Assembly: GCA_002498845.1 (NCBI GenBank)
Contig: DAJC01000033.1
Coordinates: forward strand, 1-25,284
DNA: 25,284 nt
Reading direction: 5' to 3'
DNA from: Thermoplasmatales archaeon UBA509
GTDB taxonomy: Archaea > Thermoplasmatota > Thermoplasmata > Thermoplasmatales > Thermoplasmataceae
A program made the translations under genes and the position numbers. Of the stretch, positions 1 through 6,876 are shown in pieces. A model generated the notes under the pieces. The model searched no databases. It saw only the letters and a program-made list of their open reading frames with translations, and was not told the DNA's origin. Every line of letters starts with the position of its first letter. The first letter of the stretch is position 1.

Positions 1-1387
1 AATCCAGTTAGGATTGAAAGCACTTAGGGCAGATTCCCTTCTCAACACACTCAGGAATTGCAGTTAATCCAGTTAGGATTGAAAGATATATGCGGGATTA
101 CTACAAAAAGAAAAAAGAAGAATTGCAGTTAATCCAGTTAGGATTGAAAGAATTTACAAAAACAGGAACAATTGCAAACGATGAAAATTGCAGTTAATCC
201 AGTTAGGATTGAAAGAGAATTACTGGGCTCCGTTTCTGATAGACAACAGGTATTGCAGTTAATCCAGTTAGGATTGAAAGAGCGGAGAGTCTTGCTAAGG
301 AACCTGAAAAGAGAGGATTGCAGTTAATCCAGTTAGGATTGAAAGCCGTACTGGTTCTGGCCGAGATTCAGGATTATATGAATTGCAGTTAATCCAGTTA
401 GGATTGAAAGACAACGTATGCGCCCAGCAGATAGCCAAGTATGACAATTGCAGTTAATCCAGTTAGGATTGAAAGTTGGACACTCACCTTCACTTCCGCA
501 AGGTCTTCGAAATTGCAGTTAATCCAGTTAGGATTGAAAGTGACTTCCAAGCAGTATATCTCTTACGTGGAATCTCATTGCAGTTAATCCAGTTAGGATT
601 GAAAGGTCAACATCTGTTACCACCATCTGAGACCTGTAGTAATTGCAGTTAATCCAGTTAGGATTGAAAGAATGATTTGAATGATTGAGCAATTGAAATA
701 AGATAAATTGCAGTTAATCCAGTTAGGATTGAAAGTATTTTATAAAAACTACAGGTTCAAGCAAACAACTGATTGCAGTTAATCCAGTTAGGATTGAAAG
801 AAAACAATCAGAAAGGCCTTACGTGGCATGAAAAAGATTGCAGTTAATCCAGTTAGGATTGAAAGTAGTGTTCGTTGGAGCCATAGCGGGAATGCCAAGA
901 AATTGCAGTTAATCCAGTTAGGATTGAAAGTCGATCCAAGAGGACCGAGCTCAGGGATAACCAGGGATTGCAGTTAATCCAGTTAGGATTGAAAGGGATT
1001 ATGACACCAGTTGTATGCGCCATTTATGGCAATTGCAGTTAATCCAGTTAGGATTGAAAGATATGCAGGAGAGGCCAAACCAAGGAAATAACGAGAGATT
1101 GCAGTTAATCCAGTTAGGATTGAAAGTATCGATATTCTGCCTGTTCAGGTACTCCAGATATAGATTGCAGTTAATCCAGTTAGGATTGAAAGGGCTTGAA
1201 AAGAACCAAGCCTTCCGGATCGGGAAAAATTGCAGTTAATCCAGTTAGGATTGAAAGTCTTCCTGGGGCTGTTCCCATGATCCTCCCCAAACTATTGCAG
1301 TTAATCCAGTTAGGATTGAAAGTCATAATAGGATTCTTTGTCCTTGACAGGCTGGGAAATTGCAGTTAATCCAGTTAGGATTAAGAG
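1..1387 (+). CRISPR. CRISPR array, 22 repeats, 21 spacers, left end truncated
   Basis: A 29-nt repeat beginning ATTGCAGTT and ending ATTGAAAG recurs from the left edge (the first copy, 1-20, is cut by the window) to 1387. Full copies start at 57, 122, 187 and so on every 65 nt, with two 66-nt steps at 1032-1164. Copies 2-21 are identical; copy 22 (1359-1387) is degenerate. All spacers are 36 nt except two of 37 nt (1061-1097 and 1127-1163), and all differ from one another. Each repeat contains an inverted repeat AATCC-N5-GGATT able to form a small hairpin, and the terminal ATTGAAAG matches the 8-nt crRNA 5' tag known from archaeal type I-A, I-B and III systems. Tag orientation and the decayed right-hand repeat both indicate left-to-right transcription, with the leader and newest spacers beyond the left edge. 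No cas gene is in the window, so the subtype cannot be assigned. Confidence 0.98.
1359..1387 (+). repeat. Degenerate terminal CRISPR repeat
   Basis: This copy matches the first 24 nt of the consensus but ends AAGAG instead of GAAAG, so the crRNA tag is broken while the AATCC/GGATT arms are kept. A decayed last repeat is typical of the trailer (leader-distal) end of an array. Only 59 nt separate it from the left end of the IS3-family element. Confidence 0.9.
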
Positions 1388-1460
1388 ACAAGATTCATTG
1401 CAGTCTTTCCCTTGTGCATATCCAATGGATCTGCTCCAGCAGAATTTGGAACACTTTTCC

Positions 1461-2336
1461 TCAATTATCATCCAGTGTCACCTCAATTTCTTTCTTCTCG
1501 AATCTTTCCCTGAATGCCGGATCATCCAGGAACTTCCTCCTGAATTCCCTTGGAGGAAGATAATCAATGGATGAATGCGGCCTGCATTCGTTGTAATCAG
1601 AGAATGCCTTTCCTATCTCCATGGAAGCATCATGGAAGTCCTTGAATTCATTAGGCCAGATGTAGTCTGTCTTTATTGAGCTGTGAAACGACTCAATGTT
1701 TCCATTGTCCTCCGGAGTGTGTTTTTGTATTTATTCAAGCTTGATCTCCGGTAACTTCATGGCATTTCTGAACTCGTGCGATATGTACTGTGGACCGTTA
1801 TCTGTTCTGAGCACCAGACCTTTGGGAACTGTTCCGTTGAATGCCATCAGGACAGCATTATCCACGGATCTGATGGCAACCCTTGCCATGCAGGATCTGG
1901 AAAAATGGTATCCCTGCCACTCTTTTGTGAAGCAGTCCTTGACGCACATCAGATATGTCATTTCTGATTCGATGGGAATGTAAGTGATATCGGTTTCCCA
2001 GAGCTGATCCGGACCATGTGGATGGAACAGGTTCCTGGACTTTGTTCTACCCCTGTGTCTTGAGGCAGGAAGGGTTAGATTACTGTCATTCAGCACCTTC
2101 CTCACTGTCTTCTGGTTCACCCTTGTACCTTGATTCCTCAGTATTGCCCATACTCTCCTGTATCCATAGGTTGGCCTTTCCGATGCAATATCCTTGATCC
2201 TTTCCTTTGTGGAAGGATCAAGCCTCTGAACGTCCCTCTTCCCGGGTCTGTAATAATATCCGGACAGCGAGATTCCGGATATTCTTGAGATCTCCCTGAG
2301 AGGTACCTGATCCTTCAGATCATCAAGGACAATCAT
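1461..2336 (-). pseudogene. IS3-family transposase OrfB (DDE integrase), interrupted by an in-frame TAA
   Basis: This is the integrase-like catalytic subunit of an IS3-family transposase. The first 201 codons (2336 down to 1734) read through an HTH-like N-terminus and an rve-type core with ETDITYIP (first Asp) and LRTDNGPQY (second Asp). At 1731-1733 a TAA replaces what is probably a Tyr codon. The same frame then stays open to a TGA at 1461-1463, reading IQKHTPEDNGNIESFHSSIK followed by the usual PHSSIDYLPPREF tail. The Glu of NIESFH lies 36 residues after the second Asp, the classic D35E spacing, so the stop removes the third catalytic residue. No frameshift is needed; this is a single nonsense codon. 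The ATG overlaps the orfA stop as ATGA. In IS3 elements the active enzyme is usually an OrfAB fusion made by -1 frameshifting; see the slippery run at 2356-2362. Confidence 0.9.
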
Positions 2337-2611
2337 CTTGGCCTCCCTTGGAGCCTTTTTTTAAAAGCGTCTATCACAAGGCTCTGGCCTCCTATGATCT
2401 TCTTCAGATCCTCGATCTCCTCGTCTCTCGAATCGGAATTTCTTCTCTGAGCCAGTGCTGACTTGCCGCCCTGGATGAACTGTTTCCTCCACTTGCTCAG
2501 CTGTACGGGATATATGCCATGCCTCCGGCATATCTCAGCCTGTGTCACGTTCCCGGAGAAGGATTCCATGACTATCTGGAACTTCTCTTCCGCTGAATAT
2601 TTGAACTTCAT
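2333..2611 (-). CDS. IS3-family transposase OrfA (HTH DNA-binding subunit)
   Basis: The 92-residue product has the usual OrfA layout: a helix-turn-helix at about residues 8-45 (AEEKFQIVMESFSGNVTQAE, then ICRRHGIYPVQLSKWRKQF) and a short heptad-like helix at about 65-85 (EEIEDLKKIIGGQSLVIDAF) that would form the leucine-zipper oligomerisation region. It binds the terminal inverted repeats and is the N-terminal half of the OrfAB transposase. A Shine-Dalgarno-like GGAGGT sits 6 nt before the ATG on the minus strand, which supports this start; such a strong site is unusual among the mostly leaderless genes here. The gene looks intact and overlaps orfB by 4 bp (ATGA). Confidence 0.9.
   Translation of the reverse strand: MKFKYSAEEKFQIVMESFSGNVTQAEICRRHGIYPVQLSKWRKQFIQGGKSALAQRRNSDSRDEEIEDLKKIIGGQSLVIDAFKKRLQGRPR
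2356..2362 (-). promoter_or_regulatory. A7 slippery run for -1 frameshifting between orfA and orfB
   Basis: On the minus strand seven A residues followed by GG occur near the 3' end of orfA (T7 on the plus strand). A -1 slip here moves ribosomes from the frame reading VIDAFKK into a frame that continues KAPREAK into the orfB ATG codon without a stop. A-rich heptamers of this kind drive OrfAB synthesis in characterised IS3-family elements. The site and frame geometry are seen directly; slippage in this archaeon is inferred. Confidence 0.65.
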
Positions 2612-2733
2612 GAAGAGACCTCCATGTTCTGGAAAACCGCTTTTCGCATGCTCTTTATGTATCTGTTCTTCTCCATAACATTATTATCATGGTGTTCCAG
2701 TTCTGTGATGGTTCTGATCACCCTCCATAACAG

Positions 2734-2741
2734 TTTTTAAT
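2734..2741 (+). promoter_or_regulatory. TATA box of the TPR-AAA+ gene
   Basis: TTTTTAAT is centred about 24 nt upstream of the ATG at 2762, the spacing expected for a leaderless archaeal transcript. It lies 35 bp outside the proposed IS3 right end, so the gene appears to keep its own promoter. Confidence 0.5.
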
Positions 2742-2761
2742 GGGCTACCAATAGTATCTAA

Positions 2762-4141
2762 ATGGATACGGATCTTCAAGTTAAAGCAAAACAGTTGTGG
2801 AAAGAGGGAAATGAACTGATGGATGTTGATAATTATTCAGAGGCCCATAAGAAGTATTTGAAAGCGTTGAAGATAAATCCGAATTACTGCGATGCCATGT
2901 TTAACATTTCACTTGCCAAATTCCTTATGCATGATCTATCCGGAGCATTAGAAATGCTCAGGAAACTTGAGAAGATAGAACAAAACAGAATTGACATATT
3001 CTTGGTGCACGGAAGAATAGCATCGGAATACATCAAACTCCTCGCGGAGGAACAAAGAAAATGCGTGTTTGCCGCTATTGGTATTGATCCAAATAACAAG
3101 GGCATTACGGATCTAGTTGCAGATATAAATTCAAAAATCGCATTAATCGAGGCATCCTTTGGCTCATTAGGAGAAAAATTACAAGGGAACGGTGAGGTCT
3201 ACAGAACCAAGAATCAAGATGAAAATAAGCTTACCGTTGAAAGGGAAGAAGTTACGAGAAATATGCTCAGGAAAAGTTCTGTTAATCTTGGTAGTGTAGT
3301 GGGAATGCAACATGCCAAGAAGGTGCTGAATGATGAGTTCAGGTTGCTAAGGGCTTCGGAAAGTGGCAAATATGGAAATATGTTCCAGAACACCGGAATT
3401 ATTCTCTACGGACCTCCTGGTGTTGGCAAGACAAGACTTGTTTTGGCTTTTGCCGGTCAACACAATCTCCCTGTTTATACTGTGAGAATTAATGAGGTAC
3501 TGGATATGTGGACGGGAAACAGCGAAAAGAATCTGCAAAAAATTTTCGATGCTGCAATAAGAGATCCGCCTTCGTTAATTGTTATAGATGAGATCGATGC
3601 ACTGGGTAGAGAGAGGCTCTCACGAGACGGCAGTGATAGGACTCTTGTAAATCAGTTTATAGTTTCTATGGATCGACTCAGAGAGGAGGGAAAGGGAGTT
3701 ATGGTGATGGGAACTACCAATAGACCATTCGACGTTGATCAGGCTTTAAGAAGAGGGGGGAGATTCCAGACAGAGATATATGTACAGCCTCCTGACTTTC
3801 GTGATCGTGTTGAATTATTTTCATTTTTCCTCTCAGAATTTGAGCTATCCCATGACAACGAGGCGATGGAAATTCTTGCAAGGGAGACCGAATTATACAC
3901 ACCGGCAGATATAGAAAAAATATGCAGAGAAGTTCTATTGAATTATGTAATAGACAATCCAGAATCTATAAAACCGGAGATTACGTTAAATAATGTTTTA
4001 TCCACCATTATGGGTTATAGGGCAGGAGGTAGGACAGTCAAACTTTGGTATGAGAGACTCAAAGAGAGTATGGGAAAGGACTGGTTTGATTTTGAATACC
4101 CTGAACTTGCTGAAGATGTTATGAAGTTTTCTAAAGTTTGA
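2762..4141 (+). CDS. TPR-repeat AAA+ ATPase
   Basis: A 459-residue cytoplasmic ATPase. Residues 8-80 form two TPR-like helical hairpins (e.g. EAHKKYLKALKINPNYCDAM), a protein-binding module. After a linker (about 100-175) comes one AAA+ domain: Walker A GPPGVGKT (217-224), a pore-loop-like MWTGNSEKN (249-257), Walker B LIVIDEID (272-279), sensor-1 Asn in GTTN (317-320), second-region-of-homology arginines in RRGGRF (330-335), and a sensor-2-type helical region YTPADIEKICREV (379-391). All key residues are present, so it should hydrolyse ATP, probably as a hexamer remodelling a protein partner through the TPR arm. The A+T content is visibly higher than in the genes to the right, and mobile elements flank it on both sides, suggesting acquisition. 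The stop codon is a hybrid: the insertion at 4140 changed TAA to TGA without altering the protein. The substrate is unknown; a role with the nearby CRISPR locus is possible but unsupported. Confidence 0.88.
   Translation: MDTDLQVKAKQLWKEGNELMDVDNYSEAHKKYLKALKINPNYCDAMFNISLAKFLMHDLSGALEMLRKLEKIEQNRIDIFLVHGRIASEYIKLLAEEQRKCVFAAIGIDPNNKGITDLVADINSKIALIEASFGSLGEKLQGNGEVYRTKNQDENKLTVEREEVTRNMLRKSSVNLGSVVGMQHAKKVLNDEFRLLRASESGKYGNMFQNTGIILYGPPGVGKTRLVLAFAGQHNLPVYTVRINEVLDMWTGNSEKNLQKIFDAAIRDPPSLIVIDEIDALGRERLSRDGSDRTLVNQFIVSMDRLREEGKGVMVMGTTNRPFDVDQALRRGGRFQTEIYVQPPDFRDRVELFSFFLSEFELSHDNEAMEILARETELYTPADIEKICREVLLNYVIDNPESIKPEITLNNVLSTIMGYRAGGRTVKLWYERLKESMGKDWFDFEYPELAEDVMKFSKV
4132..4139 (+). repeat. 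Left target-site duplication of the IS256-like element
   Basis: TAAAGTTT directly abuts the left inverted repeat and recurs exactly at 5409-5416, directly abutting the right inverted repeat. An 8-bp duplication fits IS256-like transposition (8-9 bp). Confidence 0.92.
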
Positions 4142-5408
4142 CATTGTCAAGATTTAGTTGATAATTCCCATAAAACGCAGCAGAGACCGAAAACATGAAA
4201 TATGATGCAGATATTCTATTACATGCGACTGAGGAAGGCACCATACACTGAGTTCAGGAGAGTTTCAACCTCCCTTGACGATTATGCCTCAGTGGATTCT
4301 TCACCCGTCTTTCTTGTCAATAACATTCCCATGATGGACGTGGAGCTGAAGGAGAATGATCTCATCAGCTTCATGAATCCCATGTGCCCGCAATGCCGTT
4401 CAAGGAATGTGGTGAGGAACGGCACATGCCTCAGGACAATGGAGACAGGAACAGTGTTCAGGATTCAGAGATATATCTGCAGGGACTGCAGATATTCATT
4501 TGTTGCACGTCCTCCGAACTATGGATACGGAAAGCATTATCCTGACCAGGTGAGGAAGAAGAGTGTCAAAACCAGAGTTAAAACATCCCTGAGGAAGGCC
4601 GCAGACCTCTTCAGGATCATAGGTAATGTGATCATATCCCATGAAACCATCAGGAAATATGTCCCGTCTCCCCCTGAACAAATCATGGAATCGTCAGGAT
4701 ATTTCGTTTACGATGAGCAGTACGCACACATTGACGGCATTGAGAAATACAGGGCACTCCTGAAGGATTCACAGACAGGAGACTTTGTGGAGGAGATACT
4801 GGACGATCTGAAGGAGGAGACGCTTGCCAACTTCTTTGTCAGGGCACTCTCGAGATTCTCCATCCCAAAAGAGATATTCATCACCACGGACGGATACCAT
4901 TATGGATCCGTCCTGAGAATGGTCTCGGAAAGACTGAATATGCGCATCAGAAGACAGAGGTGCCTCTTCCATATTGAGAAGGATCTTGCGCACAGGATAT
5001 CCGATGCGCACAAAGAAGAGGAACTTGACATGGCAAGGAGGCTGATCAAATACATGTTCTTCCAGAATGAAGCAAACCTGAATAAGCTCGGAAAGAACAG
5101 GGATGCTGTCATGAAGATCACCGAAGGAAGGAATGAGAAGGAGATCGTTGATATCATGCTCTCACTGATCAGGGATCTGTACTCCGGCGATACCATAATC
5201 AGGGATTTCCTTTCTTTCCTGAAAGAACACAGGAAAGAGGTCTTTCTCTATCTGGAGGACAGCAGTGTCGAGAAGACCTCAGACAAGGCGGAACAGCACT
5301 TCTCAATAATGTCATGGTTATTGAAACACAGGTTCAAGACAAAGGATGGCCTGCTGAGGACATCATACTGGTATCACCGGTACTTATCAACGGGAAGTTG
5401 ACAATGTC
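4140..5408 (+). mobile_element. IS256/MULE-like insertion sequence, 1269 bp, apparently intact
   Basis: The ends are defined by imperfect 25-bp inverted repeats: left 4140-4164 and right 5384-5408 share GACATTGTCAA at the outer tip and GTTGATAA internally, separated by six mostly different bases. Exact 8-bp direct repeats TAAAGTTT flank the element (4132-4139 and 5409-5416). One transposase gene fills it and its stop codon lies inside the right inverted repeat. Perfect target duplications and an unbroken transposase suggest a fairly recent insertion. The target was the stop codon of the upstream ATPase gene. Confidence 0.93.
4202..5401 (+). CDS. IS256/MULE-type DDE transposase with N-terminal zinc ribbon
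   Basis: A 399-residue transposase. It has a zinc-ribbon pair CPQC (62-65) and CRDC (93-96), then a helical DNA-binding segment (about 125-155), then a DDE core. Candidate catalytic residues are Asp171 (YDEQY), Asp230 (TTDGYHYG) and Glu364 (DKAEQHFS). The QRCLFHIEKDL stretch (252-262) resembles the QRC-x2-H signature of IS256 and MULE enzymes, and an insertion-like helical region lies between the second Asp and the Glu, as in that clan. The 8-bp target duplication agrees. The exact IS family name is uncertain; it could be filed with unclassified archaeal elements. Three in-frame ATGs at the N-terminus (residues 1, 2 and 8) leave the start ambiguous. The TGA stop lies in the right inverted repeat. 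Confidence 0.87.
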   Translation: MMQIFYYMRLRKAPYTEFRRVSTSLDDYASVDSSPVFLVNNIPMMDVELKENDLISFMNPMCPQCRSRNVVRNGTCLRTMETGTVFRIQRYICRDCRYSFVARPPNYGYGKHYPDQVRKKSVKTRVKTSLRKAADLFRIIGNVIISHETIRKYVPSPPEQIMESSGYFVYDEQYAHIDGIEKYRALLKDSQTGDFVEEILDDLKEETLANFFVRALSRFSIPKEIFITTDGYHYGSVLRMVSERLNMRIRRQRCLFHIEKDLAHRISDAHKEEELDMARRLIKYMFFQNEANLNKLGKNRDAVMKITEGRNEKEIVDIMLSLIRDLYSGDTIIRDFLSFLKEHRKEVFLYLEDSSVEKTSDKAEQHFSIMSWLLKHRFKTKDGLLRTSYWYHRYLSTGS

Positions 5409-5416
5409 TAAAGTTT
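5409..5416 (+). repeat. Right target-site duplication of the IS256-like element
   Basis: An exact copy of the TAAAGTTT at 4132-4139. It is followed by AAGG, so before insertion the ATPase gene read ...AAA GTT TAA. Confidence 0.92.
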
Positions 5417-5468
5417 AAGGTTATTTAAGTGAATCTTTAATAATTTATTGAGGAATTGGAAAAAGCAG

Positions 5469-5478
5469 TGATTTATCA
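5469..5478 (+). promoter_or_regulatory. Candidate operator upstream of the LysR gene
   Basis: TGATTTATCA, a near-palindrome, lies 54 bp before the LysR start. It matches the decamers at 6826-6835 and 10058-10067 with one or two differences. Autoregulation is usual for LysR proteins, but binding is inferred. Confidence 0.4.
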
Positions 5479-5532
5479 TTTAGCAAAATTAAAATCCTTA
5501 TTGTATTGTGAGGCAACTGGATGGCCCTATAA

Positions 5533-6456
5533 ATGACAATAGACCTGGAACAGCTCAGAACATTCTGTGATCTCTACCTGACCAAGAATTTTACAAGAAC
5601 AGCATCCAACCTTGGTATTACAGAATCGACTGTCAGCTATAGAATCAAGGAAATAGAGAAATTCTTTGGGCAGAAACTCTTCAACAGGCGGTCAAACAAG
5701 ACAGTAGAAACGACTGAGTTTGGTAACTCATTCTTTGCAGACGCCAAGGAAATAATTTCAATGATTGAAAAATACAAGGAAGTAGGGGAAAAGGGAGAGA
5801 TGATGGGGACCATAAAAGTCTCGGCGGGTGAAATAGGTGGGGTATTTCTACTTCCTCCCATAATAAGGGCGTTTGAAACCAAGTTCAGGAAAATAAAAAT
5901 AAAGATTGAGATAATAAACTCGCTAAGCACCCTGAAAAAACTCAGCGAAGCTGAATGCGATCTTGGAGTTACGGCAAGTGTTGACTTTCAGCCAAACCCA
6001 TATTTGCGAAACGTACAGGTTCACAAGCTTCTAAGGCTAACCTATGGAGTTATTACCCCGGTCAATCACCCTCTCGCTGACAGGGAATCAATCAGCGTAA
6101 CAGAACTCATGGGGCTTCCATATATTTCCAGGGACCAGAGTTCCGGTTCACAAAGGGAGATCCTGAAGATTCTATCGGAGAGGGGAATTCGGGAAAGTGA
6201 CCTGAATGTTGTCTGGAGATTTGATAATTCTTCATCTGTGATAAACGCTGTTGCGGAGGGCCTTGGGCTATCAATAGTAAGCAGGATTCAGGCATCGAAA
6301 TACGTACAGGGAGGCCTCATAAGGTTCATTCCCATTGATACAAATGTTGAGTCGTACCTGAATCTTCTTGACGTATGGAAAGGTTCAAACCAGTTGGTGA
6401 ATGCCTTCATCAGTTTCATAGAGTATTACGTGGCAACTTTCACAATGCTGTTCTAA
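5533..6456 (+). CDS. LysR-family transcriptional regulator
   Basis: A 307-residue LysR-type regulator of normal family length. The N-terminal winged helix-turn-helix (about 1-62) has the typical LEQLRTFCDLYLTKNFTRTA start and a SxVSYRIKEIEKFFGQKLF recognition region. A linker helix follows, then a two-lobed periplasmic-binding-like effector domain (about 88-300) with the usual LPPIIRAFETKFRKIKIKIE opening and EGLGLSIVSR near the C-terminal lobe. Such proteins bind DNA as tetramers and respond to a small-molecule inducer that is often a substrate of the adjacent pathway. It lies upstream of, and in the same direction as, the MFS permease, with a 400-bp gap. Palindromic decamers upstream of this gene, the permease and the dehydrogenase could be its binding sites. 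LysR regulators are less common in archaea than in bacteria, so ancient bacterial transfer is plausible. Confidence 0.93.
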   Translation: MTIDLEQLRTFCDLYLTKNFTRTASNLGITESTVSYRIKEIEKFFGQKLFNRRSNKTVETTEFGNSFFADAKEIISMIEKYKEVGEKGEMMGTIKVSAGEIGGVFLLPPIIRAFETKFRKIKIKIEIINSLSTLKKLSEAECDLGVTASVDFQPNPYLRNVQVHKLLRLTYGVITPVNHPLADRESISVTELMGLPYISRDQSSGSQREILKILSERGIRESDLNVVWRFDNSSSVINAVAEGLGLSIVSRIQASKYVQGGLIRFIPIDTNVESYLNLLDVWKGSNQLVNAFISFIEYYVATFTMLF

Positions 6457-6823
6457 TGGTCCAGTATGATATTTGCAGTGAACCTCATGAAGTTCCAGTT
6501 TCACCTGCAGTCCTTTATTGCGTACTTAGAAGACCTTTTATCATCTTCCGAAATATTTATTTTACATCCTATCAGCCATTAGTCTGAGGACTCCTGTCTC
6601 CAGTTATAGATCTTGTTGACCTTGAACAGGCCAGGGGCAGGCCATCTGCCTGAAAGCGGAATAACCTTATCCAGAAAGGGAGCAGATGTATATAACTGTC
6701 AGTTTAATCTCATTTTAGTGGCATATCTCTGCGTTGCTTGAATTATATTTGGTCCACTTGTTTGGTTGAAGCTTTGTAACTGTTTATAGGTTCATTTAGT
6801 GTATTATATGATGCAAAATTTCT

Positions 6824-6837
6824 ATTGATATGTCAAT
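6824..6837. promoter_or_regulatory. Inverted repeat ATTGA-N4-TCAAT, candidate operator of the permease
   Basis: The 14-bp inverted repeat contains TGATATGTCA (6826-6835). It sits just upstream of the permease TATA box, where an archaeal activator or repressor could act. The core differs by one base from the perfect palindrome before the dehydrogenase gene. Confidence 0.45.
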
Positions 6838-6848
6838 TGCACAAAATT

Positions 6849-6857
6849 CTTATATTG
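6849..6857 (+). promoter_or_regulatory. TATA box of the MFS permease
   Basis: CTTATATTG is centred 24 nt before the second in-frame ATG (6877) but only 12 nt before the first (6865). With archaeal promoter geometry the transcript would begin near 6877, which decides the start in favour of 6877. Confidence 0.5.
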
Positions 6858-6876
6858 ATACCTTATGGCTTTCTCG

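Larger units (their letters stand above)
1447..2699 (-). mobile_element. IS3-family insertion sequence, about 1.25 kb, inactivated
   Basis: The element holds orfA and orfB of an IS3-type transposase on the minus strand. The boundaries are proposed from an 8-bp terminal inverted repeat: TGGAACAC at 1447-1454 and its complement GTGTTCCA at 2692-2699. The repeats do not clearly extend further, and no exact target duplication flanks them (ATT on the left, GTT on the right), so the ends could be off by a few bases or the element may be old. It sits just beyond the trailer end of the CRISPR array and upstream of the ATPase promoter. The size fits the family, usually 1.2-1.5 kb. orfB has an in-frame stop, so this copy is probably not autonomously active. 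Confidence 0.75.
6457..6864. other. Intergenic region between the LysR and permease genes
   Basis: About 410 bp without a convincing gene. It contains a small hairpin with arms CAGGC/GCCTG near 6638-6652, a TATA-like ATGTATATAA near 6686, the ATTGA-N4-TCAAT inverted repeat (6824-6837) and the permease TATA box (6849-6857). The length leaves room for an untranslated RNA, but nothing specific is recognisable. Confidence 0.5.

Noticed and set aside
1015..1239. Open frame with recurring LQLIQLGLK segments
   Set aside because: It is the CRISPR repeat read in frame, an effect of the array and not a gene. The frames at 1338-1574 and 1360-1563 are the same kind.
1..1387. Self-targeting spacers
   Set aside because: No spacer was seen by eye to match elsewhere in the window; a proper alignment search was not possible, so nothing is claimed.
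1397..1404. ATTGCAGT soon after the last repeat, possibly another decayed CRISPR repeat
   Set aside because: Only 8 nt match and it lies 9 nt after repeat 22, far too close for another spacer unit.
1951..1960. AGATATGTCA, one base from the candidate LysR operator
   Set aside because: It lies inside the transposase coding sequence and is best taken as a chance match; it shows how common one-mismatch hits are.
2762..4141. Calling the TPR-AAA+ protein a Cas or defence protein
   Set aside because: It has no Cas motif, nuclease or helicase signature; proximity to the array across an insertion sequence is not enough.
6457..6864. Possible tRNA or structured RNA in the 400-bp gap
   Set aside because: No T-loop consensus or cloverleaf was found by eye; only one short hairpin was seen.
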